Of a stretch of 8,562 bases of DNA, positions 1 to 7,570 are shown piece after piece. The stretch is from NCBI GenBank assembly GCA_946479055.1, contig CAMLEX010000170.1, forward strand, positions 1-8,562. The letters run 5' to 3'. The position numbers were made by a program, and so were the translations under genes. Every line of letters begins with the position of its first letter. The first letter of the stretch is position 1. The notes under the pieces were generated by a model. The model was not told the origin of the DNA. It made no database searches and was given only the letters and a program-made list of their open reading frames with translations. The DNA is from an uncultured Bacteroidota bacterium (lineage in GTDB: Bacteria; Bacteroidota; Bacteroidia; Chitinophagales; Chitinophagaceae).

Positions 1-2461
1 AAAATAGTCCTGCAGCAATTACTGCATAAATAATGTATGCAAGAGGAGTTCGCCAAAACGGAGGTTGAATGTTGATTCGCAATGTTTTTATATCACTCCA
101 CGAACCGTCCCTGTCTAACACTTTTACTTTAAGAGTATAATGGCCGGGACTAAGGTTGGTATAAGTAGCCCTACGCTGCGTTCCGTCGGCATACAGCCAG
201 TCCTTATTAAACCCTTCCAGCTTATATGCGTATTTATCGCGGTCGCTATGTGTAAAATCAAGTGAAGCAAATTCAATAGAGAAAACATTTTCTGTGTACT
301 TGAGGTCAATTTCCTGAAGTTTAGATAAAGATTGTTCTAGCAAAACCCGGTTATTAACCAGCTCGCCGGATTCAACGTTCTTATTTAGTATCTGCAAACC
401 GGTGAAAACAATTTTGGAATGATTCACCAGGTTTTTGATTTTATCCGGGTCAATGATATTAAACCCGGAAGGTCCGCCGAAAATCAGTTCGCCTGTCCGT
501 GTTTTGAGCGCTGCATTGTCATTGAATTCACGGTTCTGCAGATTGTTTGTCTCATCATAACTAATGATAGAAAAAACAAGACCGTTTTTGTCTTGTTTCG
601 GAATAGCATTACATAATCCGTTGGGTGCAGAAAGCCAAAGCGTCTGATGATTGTCTTCAAGAATATTCAATATCATATTATCAGGCAGCCCATCAGATGT
701 AGTAAATGTTTGAAAACCTTTTGTTTGCTCATTAAACAAATTCAACCCTTCCCGGGTACCTACCCAAATTCTTCCCTTGCTGTCTTCCGTAATACAGATT
801 ATATTATTGTTGCTTAAACTGTTTTTATCATTGTTGTCCTGGTAAAAGACGCGGTTGGCTGTATTTTTTTCAAAAACGGCGATTCCTCCGGACGTACCAA
901 CCCATAAATCCCCTTTCTTATCCTGCAGAATGGACGAAACAAAATTGGAGGGTAAAGGATCTTGCGGTCCTCCTTTGTATTGATAATGTTTAAAGTGGTT
1001 CGTATTTCTGTCAAAAAGATCCAATCCTCCGCCCAAAGTACCGATCCATAAATTCTGTTCCCGGTCTTCAATTATTTCCCACACATTATCATTGGCCAGG
1101 CCCGAAGTATCATTATCATCATGCCTGTAATGTGTGAACTTCTTTCCATCGAAGCTGTTAAGACCACCGAAATATGTTCCTATCCAAAGAATACCCTCAT
1201 GATCCATACACAAGCTTACAATTACATTATTGCTCAGGCTGTTTTTATTATTGGGGTCATGCAGGTATTGTTTAAATGTATTTTTTTCTCTGTCGAAATA
1301 GATCAATCCCCCGCCATTGGTCCCAATCCAGATATTACCGGATTTATCTTCAACAAATCGGTTGACATCATCGAATGGAAGACTTCTTACATTCGATTCC
1401 TGGTGACGATAAAGCGAAAACAGTACTATGTTACTATTTAAATAATTAACTCCCTGCTTATAAGTTCCCAGCCAGATAACTCCATTATCGTCTTTATACA
1501 TTGTAGTTATGCTGTTTTGACTAAGACTCCGCGGATCTTTGGGATCATTGAGAAGATAACTGGTGCTGAAGTTGTTGTTTTTGTCAATCAGATTTATGCC
1601 TCCATGATCCGTTGACACCCAAATCAAGCCGTTGTTATCCTGAACGACTTGACTTACGATGTTTGAATTTAATCTTGAGGGAAATGAATTTTCATTAAAC
1701 TGTCTGATCGAATTATACTGTGGCTGAAAAAGAAAAACGCCGTTATTGAGAGCCCACAGCCAGATATCTCCGTCATTGTCTACAAAAAAATTAAAAGAAT
1801 TGTTTGCTTTGTTCAAATTTTGCAACGCAGTGCTGGAGGAAATGAACTTGTTTAAATTTATATCATATTGCTGCAAAAATCCATTCTGATACAGCAGCCA
1901 TAATTTTCCATCCTTTGTTTCTTTAATGGAGATAATTTTCTCAGAACTGTTCAAGCCGGAGTTCTGCCTGAAAGATTTTGTCTTTTTTTCTGTAGTGGAA
2001 TACAAGTACAGATCAGCGTTGTCGTAAAGGAACCAATATCTCCCGTTGTTTCCTCTTACAATATTGGTTATCGGCCCCGAAGGCAAACCGAGAGATTGCA
2101 GATAGCCATAATAATCAGCAACAAATTTTTCTGTATGTGAATCATAAATACAGACCCCACCCATTGTCCCTATCCACATCCTTCCATCGGGAAGTTCATA
2201 AAGTGAATAGATGCTATTATCCAGCAAAGATGAACTGTCATTGTAATTTTTACGAAATATCCGGCTCGAATATCCATCATAGCGGTTGAGCCCAGAAATA
2301 GTACCAAACCATACAAAGCCGTCCGAATCTTTCAGTATGGCGCTGACCTGGTTATGTGAAAGACCGGTATAGGTGTCTAACTTGGAAAAATTATAGTGGG
2401 TACTTTGCGCAAAAGCAGAAAGCGAAAGTAATACCAGCACAATCCAAATAGGGAAACGCAT
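1..2461 (-). CDS. Reg_prop/Y_Y_Y two-component sensor, probable hybrid (HTCS-type), partial
   Basis: Open without a stop from an ATG at 2461 to the left edge (820 codons), so only the N-terminal sensor half is visible. Residues 1-18 form a signal peptide ending AFA before Q19. Two_component regulator propeller motifs follow about every 46 residues, each with a W-[FILV]-G-T-like core: W51, W96, W143, W188, W234, W281, W330, W378, W426, W472, W520, W566, W609, with a fourteenth at F661-G662-G663. That suits two seven-bladed propellers. A Y_Y_Y domain spans about 724-799 (key stretches YAYKLEG and SPGHYTLKV), and a membrane helix starts near 805. In known Bacteroidota HTCS proteins this periplasmic part binds an oligosaccharide and signals to a cytoplasmic kinase, receiver and AraC-type DNA-binding domain. 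Those domains are off the window, so a plain kinase or a LuxR-type output is also possible. No Shine-Dalgarno is seen before the start. The glycan ligand cannot be read from the sequence. Confidence 0.9.
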   Translation of the reverse strand, partial: MRFPIWIVLVLLSLSAFAQSTHYNFSKLDTYTGLSHNQVSAILKDSDGFVWFGTISGLNRYDGYSSRIFRKNYNDSSSLLDNSIYSLYELPDGRMWIGTMGGVCIYDSHTEKFVADYYGYLQSLGLPSGPITNIVRGNNGRYWFLYDNADLYLYSTTEKKTKSFRQNSGLNSSEKIISIKETKDGKLWLLYQNGFLQQYDINLNKFISSSTALQNLNKANNSFNFFVDNDGDIWLWALNNGVFLFQPQYNSIRQFNENSFPSRLNSNIVSQVVQDNNGLIWVSTDHGGINLIDKNNNFSTSYLLNDPKDPRSLSQNSITTMYKDDNGVIWLGTYKQGVNYLNSNIVLFSLYRHQESNVRSLPFDDVNRFVEDKSGNIWIGTNGGGLIYFDREKNTFKQYLHDPNNKNSLSNNVIVSLCMDHEGILWIGTYFGGLNSFDGKKFTHYRHDDNDTSGLANDNVWEIIEDREQNLWIGTLGGGLDLFDRNTNHFKHYQYKGGPQDPLPSNFVSSILQDKKGDLWVGTSGGIAVFEKNTANRVFYQDNNDKNSLSNNNIICITEDSKGRIWVGTREGLNLFNEQTKGFQTFTTSDGLPDNMILNILEDNHQTLWLSAPNGLCNAIPKQDKNGLVFSIISYDETNNLQNREFNDNAALKTRTGELIFGGPSGFNIIDPDKIKNLVNHSKIVFTGLQILNKNVESGELVNNRVLLEQSLSKLQEIDLKYTENVFSIEFASLDFTHSDRDKYAYKLEGFNKDWLYADGTQRRATYTNLSPGHYTLKVKVLDRDGSWSDIKTLRINIQPPFWRTPLAYIIYAVIAAGLF

Positions 2462-2835
2462 CAAATCAATTTTAGCTTTGGAAAAATTTTGTAGTCTTAA
2501 GCATAGGGGGTCAGATTTATGTTCACGCAAAAATCGGGATTAAGTAACAAAATGGGAAGGATTATCGAATTTTCCTACCCGTTATCCATTTCTTACAAGA
2601 ATTTATGAATAGGATACGCAGTGATCACATGAAGGACAAAGTAAAGAGTATCAGAACTCAAAGAAGAAAAATATGCACGCTGCGAGGCCCCTTAACTACC
2701 GAAATATAAAATACCACTATAGATATTGAGTGGTTTTTGAAGGCCGTAAATGTTAACTGGTCATTTACACGGTATCCAAGTGCGTTACAGGGTATAAAGT
2801 CATAAGGTTTTAATGTTTTGAATCGATATAAAATC

Positions 2836-2876
2836 AAAAAGGCTGCCGCCTATCTTGAGGCAGCCTCTCTTTTTTC
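2836..2876. terminator. Bidirectional rho-independent terminator
   Basis: GGCTGCC at 2841-2847 pairs perfectly with GGCAGCC at 2859-2865 around an 11-base loop, extended by an A-T pair at 2840/2866. On the plus strand the stem is followed by a T-rich run (TCTCTTTTTTC). On the minus strand it is followed by TTTTTGATTTT, so it can stop transcripts from either side. No complete gene ends directly next to it. On the minus strand the nearest upstream elements are the inverted-repeat block at 2941-3039 and the cupin gene. On the plus strand there is no intact gene upstream. It may therefore end a non-coding transcript or a decayed gene. Confidence 0.85.
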
Positions 2877-2940
2877 TTATCAGGCGGAAACTATTGCAGC
2901 AGTCGTTATATTAAACTGCCTATCTATAATTTTCAAAGGA

Positions 2941-3039
2941 AAAGCGGGCCTTCCAGGAACAAGAAAACAGCATGTCGAAATCTCTGTCCCTGGTGACGTT
3001 TTTTCTTATCTTAGAATACGCTCCGTTCAGGGCCCGTTT
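2941..3039 (-). other. Nested inverted repeats, candidate structured RNA
   Basis: Two stems nest inside each other. The outer stem pairs AAA-CGGGCC (2941-2950, with G2944 bulged) with GGCCCGTTT (3031-3039). The inner stem pairs CCAGGAACA (2953-2961) with TGTCCCTGG (2985-2993) around a 23-base loop. On the plus strand the inner stem has one A/C mismatch. On the minus strand the same position is a G-U wobble, so all nine pairs form. The minus-strand reading also continues into a smaller GCAGT/ACTGC hairpin near 2900-2920 and then into the terminator at 2836-2876. That would suit a small RNA or a long 3' leader of the cupin transcript. No known RNA family is recognised and no promoter is seen, so a chance fold remains possible. 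Confidence 0.3.
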
Positions 3040-3098
3040 CGCTACTTGTATAATAATATGGTTACTGTAAGATCAATGGTCTTATAAAAATATTTCTG

Positions 3099-3130
3099 AA
3101 AAAAATAAATTCATTGAAATGAAAATTTCA
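3099..3130 (-). terminator. Weak terminator candidate downstream of the cupin gene
   Basis: Reading the minus strand, the 6-base stem TGAAAT/ATTTCA (3115-3120 with 3125-3130, 4-base loop) lies 18 bases after the cupin stop. It is followed a few bases later by a run of seven T (3099-3105). The stem is entirely AT-rich apart from one G-C pair per arm and the T run is not immediately adjacent, so termination may be partial or absent. Confidence 0.3.
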
Positions 3131-3148
3131 TGGAAAAGCTCAATAAAA

Positions 3149-3580
3149 TTATTCTTTAATGTACGAACTCGCTCCCTTCCTGATTATAAATATCAATAAC
3201 ACTTCAGCCGTAGCGTTTGAATTTAAGTTTTCCAAACGTGTATGCAATATGTTTTTTGTTTCATGAAACATCTGCCCTGCCATATAAGTTTTCGCCCCCT
3301 CTCCCTCCAACGCAACAACTACTTTACCTTTTATAACATAGCCAAACAAATCAGCATCATGCCGGTGTGCTACTGAGTCAACAAAACCTGCCGGAACGGT
3401 CATCAGCGTGCTTTGCATGGAATAATCCTTTATATCATCACTTAATTGAGCCTCTAATACACCCTTAAAAGTTAATTCTTTTACTTTATTTTTTGGTGAA
3501 ACTGAATGGTGTTCTGTATGTTGAGCGTAGATATTTCCAAAGTAAACGAAGAAAACGAGGAATGTGAATATTTTGGTCAT
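3149..3580 (-). CDS. Exported cupin-domain protein
   Basis: 143 residues from an ATG at 3580, preceded by an A-rich stretch. Residues 1-19 look like a signal peptide (hydrophobic core, then IYA before Q20), so the protein is probably periplasmic. A single small cupin barrel follows. Motif 1 is HRHDADLFGYVIKG at 72-85, giving likely metal ligands H72 and H74, with D77 roughly where many cupins have Glu. Motif 2 starts at G102 and includes H106, E107, N110 and H113, of which H113 is the probable fourth ligand. Such single-domain cupins bind a metal and act as small-molecule sensors, isomerases or dioxygenases. The substrate cannot be told here. The histidine-rich segment at 21-25 just after cleavage (HTEHH) could also bind metal. 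The small ORF at 3597-3776 ends 16 bases upstream on the same strand, which suggests co-transcription. Confidence 0.85.
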   Translation of the reverse strand: MTKIFTFLVFFVYFGNIYAQHTEHHSVSPKNKVKELTFKGVLEAQLSDDIKDYSMQSTLMTVPAGFVDSVAHRHDADLFGYVIKGKVVVALEGEGAKTYMAGQMFHETKNILHTRLENLNSNATAEVLLIFIIRKGASSYIKE

Positions 3581-3596
3581 TTTTTTTGATTGAAAA

Positions 3597-3776
3597 TTAT
3601 TGTATTTGATGTTCGATAATCAGGTATTGATGTCCATTCTTGTGAATAAGGTCACAAGATAAATTTTCTATGGTTGGTCCAATTTCGGGCATTTGACATT
3701 CATAACGTTTAATATTTGAGTTTGGCAACAGAAAAAATAATAGTATAAGGTTCAGGAGGAGCTCTCTCAAGGGCAT
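3597..3776 (-). CDS. Small hypothetical protein with hydrophobic N-terminus (59 aa)
   Basis: An ATG at 3776, with an in-frame TAA a few codons upstream, opens a 59-codon frame that ends 16 bases before the cupin start. The product begins MPLRELLLNLILLFFLLPNS, which reads as a signal peptide or single membrane anchor. A short polar part of about 35 residues follows, with two cysteines (C27 and C41) that could form a disulfide if exported. I do not recognise the family. Support for it being a gene is the sensible N-terminus, the same strand and close spacing to the exported cupin, and an otherwise unexplained gap. Against it are the short length and the lack of a recognised homologue or ribosome binding site. 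It may be a small secreted partner of the cupin, or chance. Confidence 0.4.
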   Translation of the reverse strand: MPLRELLLNLILLFFLLPNSNIKRYECQMPEIGPTIENLSCDLIHKNGHQYLIIEHQIQ

Positions 3777-3948
3777 GAAATTATATTAAAAAGCTTTATG
3801 CCTGCTTGCAGTTAACATTGCCACCTAACTTATGACGAAAAATCAGCTTTTTGTAACATTATAAGCCCTTGTCTGCAACATTTGAGTCCTCTGTTTCTAC
3901 CGGTATGGCAATAGTTTTACCGCATTGCTTCAAGTGAAAGAATGTTAT

Positions 3949-4668
3949 ATGAAAAAAACGACTGCTACAAACATTACCGTAAGAAAATCAATTGAAGGAT
4001 CACATCACGCATCGAAACTTAAAAGTATTAGTAAAAAGAAAAACATCGTTTGCCATATGAGTACATCAGTCAAAAAATTACATCGTTTATCAGGTGTCAT
4101 CATGGCATCTTTCCTGCTGCTGCATCTAACCAATCATTTGTTTGCATTAGGCGGTCCTTCTTTACATATTAGCGTAATGAATTTATTCCGGCATATCTAC
4201 AGGTTTCCACCCATTGAAATTCTTTTGTTGTTATGTGTTTTGTTCCAGGTCATAAGCGGTATCTGGCTTGTTTTCAAAAAAGGCTTTTTACGACAACCTT
4301 TTTATATAGTTATACAGGTACTAAGCGGGTTATATCTTTCCTTTTTTATGATATATCATGTAAGGGCAGTACTACTGGGCCGTTTTCAATGGAACGTGGA
4401 CACGGATTTTTATTTTGCGGCGGGAGTGGCCAATCGCTATCCTGAGAAATTATTTTTTATCCCTTATTATACTCTTTCACTGGTATGTATGTTTGCGCAT
4501 ATTGCCTGTGTGCATTATATAAAGAGAATGGAAAAGTTAAACGATACTTCCTTTTTTATTCCTGTGGAAATGTTTCGGAAAAATTCAAAAAGAGAAGCAA
4601 TCGGGATTTGTATTGTAGGTGCTCTCATTACTTCATTAATAATGATTGCTTTAACTGGTACACTATAA
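3949..4668 (+). CDS. SdhC-like (succinate dehydrogenase cytochrome b-type) membrane protein
   Basis: 239 residues from ATG 3949. Five hydrophobic segments are visible at about 47-67, 88-110, 119-142, 169-190 and 217-237. Histidines sit in or near them: H45, H59 and H63 (HLTNH), H73, H82 (FRHIYR), H137, H184 and H189. Paired membrane histidines are what the transmembrane subunits of succinate dehydrogenase/fumarate reductase use to hold heme b, and the overall pattern resembles that superfamily. The match is by pattern only, and no sdhA or sdhB gene is nearby. So it may be a stand-alone heme or quinone-linked membrane protein rather than complex II. The start is uncertain. ATG 4057 would remove a basic, non-hydrophobic leader of 36 residues and begin just before KKLHR, which looks more like a normal N-terminus. 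A TTG at 3925 is a third, less likely option. The gene stands alone, with a terminator right after its stop. Confidence 0.7.
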   Translation: MKKTTATNITVRKSIEGSHHASKLKSISKKKNIVCHMSTSVKKLHRLSGVIMASFLLLHLTNHLFALGGPSLHISVMNLFRHIYRFPPIEILLLLCVLFQVISGIWLVFKKGFLRQPFYIVIQVLSGLYLSFFMIYHVRAVLLGRFQWNVDTDFYFAAGVANRYPEKLFFIPYYTLSLVCMFAHIACVHYIKRMEKLNDTSFFIPVEMFRKNSKREAIGICIVGALITSLIMIALTGTL

Positions 4669-4671
4669 CTG

Positions 4672-4700
4672 TATCCTAAGGGCTGAACTTAGTATTTTTT
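4672..4700 (+). terminator. Rho-independent terminator after the SdhC-like gene
   Basis: CTAAG (4676-4680) pairs with CTTAG (4688-4692) around the loop GGCTGAA, with further pairing possible beyond one mismatch. It is followed by TATTTTTT and begins four bases after the TAA of the SdhC-like gene. The stem is short, but position and T run make it a good candidate. The rest of the gap to 4889 holds only ORFs of under 30 codons. Confidence 0.6.
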
Positions 4701-4889
4701 CATAAGCCATAGTTACCGGGTCCTACCAATGCTATACCGAGTTTTCCGTTTTTGTTTTGCGTGGTTTTCTGTTTTTCTTTTTCATCACCACTGCATTTAT
4801 CTCTGCGATTAAAATAAGCATACAACTAAGGATGCCGTAGTTTTTACATTATCCGTTGCGGCAACACAAGCCGGCCATTACAGGGATCT

Positions 4890-7508
4890 TTATTGTATGG
4901 TTATCTCTTTACTTATAACGTTGGATGTCGTTTTGTTTTTTATCCCGGGCTGTCCACCACCGATGCTAAGTACAACCTTGTCTTTCGGTTGGTATAAGGT
5001 TCCGGTTTTTTCATTTACCAGTGATAACTGTTCCGGTGTGAGGGTAAAGCTTACTGTTTGACTGCTTCCTGCTTTTAGAAATATTCTTTTAAATCCCTTC
5101 AATGATTTTATCGGGGCCTTTTCTTTACTATCCGGGTATGATATATATAGCTGTACCACTTCCTCGCCATCTCTTGTTCCTGTATTACGAACCATCACAT
5201 TGACAGAAAGATTTTTATTTTTTGCAAGTATGGCTGGAGCTTTCATTCTGCTATATGCAAACCGTGTGTAGCTCAAACCAAAGCCAAACGGGTATAATGC
5301 TTCTCCCTTAAAATAACGATAGGTCCTTCCGTCCATATCATAGCTCATAAAAGAAGGAAGGTCGCTGTCGTTTTTGTAAAAAGTTACCGGTAAGCGGCCG
5401 GCAGGGTTATAGTCACCAAACAACACATCAGCAATAGCAGTGCCGGCACTTTGCCCGCCATACCATGCATTAATGATGGCCGGTATATTTTCATTTTCCC
5501 AGGGAACAGCAATAGCGCTGCCTGTCATCATTAGAAACACAACCGGTTTGCCCGTGGCGTGCAAAGCCTGCATCAATCTTGTTTGTACGGCTGGCAATAG
5601 AATGGAAGTTCTGTCGCCGCCGCTGAAGCCGGGTGCATTAACAGGCATCTCTTCTCCTTCCAACTGGGGAGATATGCCACCTGCATAAATAATTACATCG
5701 GCATCTTTTACCTTAGCGGCTACTTCAGCAAAATCGGTTCTTTTAAAATTTCCTGCACGCAATGCAACATTTCCTTTTCCTTCACCCTGCCAGTATTCCA
5801 GCACAAGCCTGTAAACGGAATCTTTTTTGATCGCTAATTCATAGGTCCTGGCGCCCCAGCGATTGCGCTGCCAGGCATTGATGACTTCTTTATTGTTAAC
5901 AAAAAAGCGATACTCGTCATCAGCTTCTACCTCAAAACTGATAAAGCCATCTTTTGATGCGATATAATCAGTGGAATAACGGGCGGAAAAATTGTTGGCC
6001 TTTATTCCATCCATTACGTTTTGACCTTCCTGCCAGAAGTTGTCAATCTTTTTCTCAATTTTTACTGCTACTGCCTGGCCCTGCAATTCACGATTGTTAT
6101 AATATTCAGCCTGGAAACCTTTGTTTCCCTGCCAGCTATAGCGATCAGCTACATCTTCATATACAAGTATGGTATCGTTTGTAAAATTAACAGCCTGCTC
6201 ATATACTATTTCTACACTACTGCCCAGCTTTTCTTTTAATCCTGCAAGCATCGAAACAACTTTTGAGGGAGTGCCATTGTAATTTCCCAATACAGCAATT
6301 TGATTATTTGCATTCGGTCCTAATACGGCTATCTTTTTGATGGTCTTCTTCAATGGTAGAGTGTTGCTTTCATTTTTTAACAGCACGATACTTTGCTGCG
6401 CCATCTTTAAGGCGTGGGCTTTGTGGGCCGGGGATTCCAAAACAGATGCCGGCGTTTGCGCATACTTCACCATCGACGCGGGGTCAAACATACCCAGGCG
6501 ATACCGTACCGTAAATAATCGTTTCAATGAAATATCCAATTGCTCTTCTTTGATCAATCCGCTCTTAACGGCATCTACTAATGTCTTATAAACTGTTTGG
6601 CCGCATTCAAGATCGGTACCATGCAACACCGCATCTGCTGCGGAGATGGTAGCATCTTTATGCGTCTTGTGATACTTAAAAAAATCATCAATGGCCCAGC
6701 AATCACTCGTTACATATCCTTTGAAATTCCATTGCTTTTTCAGGATATCATTCATCAGCATGTCATTGGCGCAACAGGGTTGTGTATTCACTGCATTGTA
6801 AGCACACATCACACCGGCTACATCCGTTTTCGTAACGAGTTCCCTGAAAGCAGGCAGATATGTATCCCATAAATCATAGACAGTTGGATTAAAATTATCG
6901 GAATGTCTTGAAGGTTCAGGCCCGCTGTGCACGGCATAGTGTTTGGCACATGCTGCGGCTTTAAGATATTTTGAATCATTGCCCTGTAAGCCTCTTACAA
7001 ATGCAGCGCCCAACATAGCCGTCAAAAAAGGATCTTCTCCATATGTTTCCTGTCCCCGGCCCCAGCGCGGATCACGGAAGATATTAATGTTCGGTGTCCA
7101 GTAGGTCAGGCCCAAATATCTTTCGTTGGTTCTGCCGAGAGCAATGGCTTTATTGTGAACGGCTCTTCCCTCAAGCGCGGAATAGTCCGCCATTTTTTTC
7201 AGAGAGTTTGTATCCCATGTAGCAGCCATGCCAATGGCCTGCGGATAAGACGTAACAGGGAATGGTGTTCTTGCCACACCGTGCAGTACTTCGTTCCACC
7301 AGTCATAAGCTGGAATTCCTAAGCGGGGTATAGCCGGCGCAGCATTGAGCATTTGCGCCACTTTTTCTTCCAGTGTCAATCGACTTACCACATCATTTAC
7401 TCTTTTTTCAATGGGGAGTTTGGTGTCCCACATAGGAAATGACTTGTAGTCCTGGGCCTGTGCACCAGTGGTAAAAAGCACTACCGAAATAATAAGAATC
7501 TTTTTCAT
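4890..7508 (-). CDS. Exported GH3 beta-xylosidase-type glycoside hydrolase with PA14 insert
   Basis: 872 residues from ATG 7508, the usual length for Bacteroidota GH3 enzymes of this type. Residues 1-18 are a signal peptide (TTGAQA before Q19). The GH3 N-terminal barrel covers about 35-345. It includes the WTPNINIFRDPRWGRGQET block, the substrate-binding AKHYAVHSGPE segment (K189, H190) and the nucleophile D269 in TSDCWAI. The C-terminal GH3 domain starts near 373 and is interrupted by a PA14 domain (about 463-585). It resumes with GGISPQLEGEEM, whose E617 or a nearby Glu is the likely acid/base. A fibronectin-III-like domain (about 770-855) ends the protein. Relatives remove xylose, arabinose or glucose from the ends of xylo-oligosaccharides and related glycans. 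The SDCW form and the GH39 neighbour favour a xylosidase, but specificity is inferred. The frame is open to an ATG at 7574 that overlaps the GH39 stop (ATGA), and ATG 7532 is also possible. 7508 is chosen because the signal peptide then sits at the N-terminus. Confidence 0.93.
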   Translation of the reverse strand: MKKILIISVVLFTTGAQAQDYKSFPMWDTKLPIEKRVNDVVSRLTLEEKVAQMLNAAPAIPRLGIPAYDWWNEVLHGVARTPFPVTSYPQAIGMAATWDTNSLKKMADYSALEGRAVHNKAIALGRTNERYLGLTYWTPNINIFRDPRWGRGQETYGEDPFLTAMLGAAFVRGLQGNDSKYLKAAACAKHYAVHSGPEPSRHSDNFNPTVYDLWDTYLPAFRELVTKTDVAGVMCAYNAVNTQPCCANDMLMNDILKKQWNFKGYVTSDCWAIDDFFKYHKTHKDATISAADAVLHGTDLECGQTVYKTLVDAVKSGLIKEEQLDISLKRLFTVRYRLGMFDPASMVKYAQTPASVLESPAHKAHALKMAQQSIVLLKNESNTLPLKKTIKKIAVLGPNANNQIAVLGNYNGTPSKVVSMLAGLKEKLGSSVEIVYEQAVNFTNDTILVYEDVADRYSWQGNKGFQAEYYNNRELQGQAVAVKIEKKIDNFWQEGQNVMDGIKANNFSARYSTDYIASKDGFISFEVEADDEYRFFVNNKEVINAWQRNRWGARTYELAIKKDSVYRLVLEYWQGEGKGNVALRAGNFKRTDFAEVAAKVKDADVIIYAGGISPQLEGEEMPVNAPGFSGGDRTSILLPAVQTRLMQALHATGKPVVFLMMTGSAIAVPWENENIPAIINAWYGGQSAGTAIADVLFGDYNPAGRLPVTFYKNDSDLPSFMSYDMDGRTYRYFKGEALYPFGFGLSYTRFAYSRMKAPAILAKNKNLSVNVMVRNTGTRDGEEVVQLYISYPDSKEKAPIKSLKGFKRIFLKAGSSQTVSFTLTPEQLSLVNEKTGTLYQPKDKVVLSIGGGQPGIKNKTTSNVISKEITIQ

Positions 7509-7570
7509 CAATACTATTTTTCTTTTTATCATGCATGTCTTTGCTATTGCACGATTGCCGTTACCGAAAA

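Larger units (their letters stand above)
2462..3148. other. 687-base intergenic region without a supported gene
   Basis: This region separates the start of the sensor gene from the stop of the cupin gene, both on the minus strand. It holds a strong terminator near 2836-2876 and a nested inverted-repeat block at 2941-3039, listed separately. The only open stretches are short, have no recognisable family match and mostly lack a good start. Examples are a basic 34-codon plus-strand ORF from 2605, and a minus-strand frame from about 2855 that stays open for about 60 codons with no ATG. A plus-strand frame of about 30 codons ending just before the terminator could be the eroded tail of a lost gene, but this is a guess. 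The promoter of the sensor gene should lie in the 2462-2600 part. I saw no convincing TTTG/TAnnTTTG pair there. Confidence 0.6.

Noticed and set aside
124..1441. Several short ORFs on both strands at 124-1441
   Set aside because: They lie inside the continuous sensor reading frame, which has regular propeller motifs throughout, so they are shadows in other frames.
2605..2709. Basic 34-residue plus-strand ORF
   Set aside because: Too short, no family match, no start signal, and no neighbour that suggests a role.
2818..3087. Plus-strand ORF of 89 codons
   Set aside because: It reads through the strong terminator hairpin at 2841-2865, begins with a non-ATG codon, and its product resembles no family.
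4845..4870. GTTGCGGCAAC dyad after the GH3 stop as a GH3 terminator
   Set aside because: The stem is only four base pairs and no T run follows it on the minus strand.
4729..4889. Short hydrophobic plus-strand and basic minus-strand ORFs between the SdhC-like and GH3 genes
   Set aside because: All are under 30 codons from an ATG, overlap each other on opposite strands, and have no recognisable features; the gap is better read as two 3' ends meeting.
5440..6872. Plus-strand ORFs of 70-90 codons opposite the GH3 gene
   Set aside because: They are antisense to well-conserved GH3 catalytic and PA14 sequence and show no protein family features.
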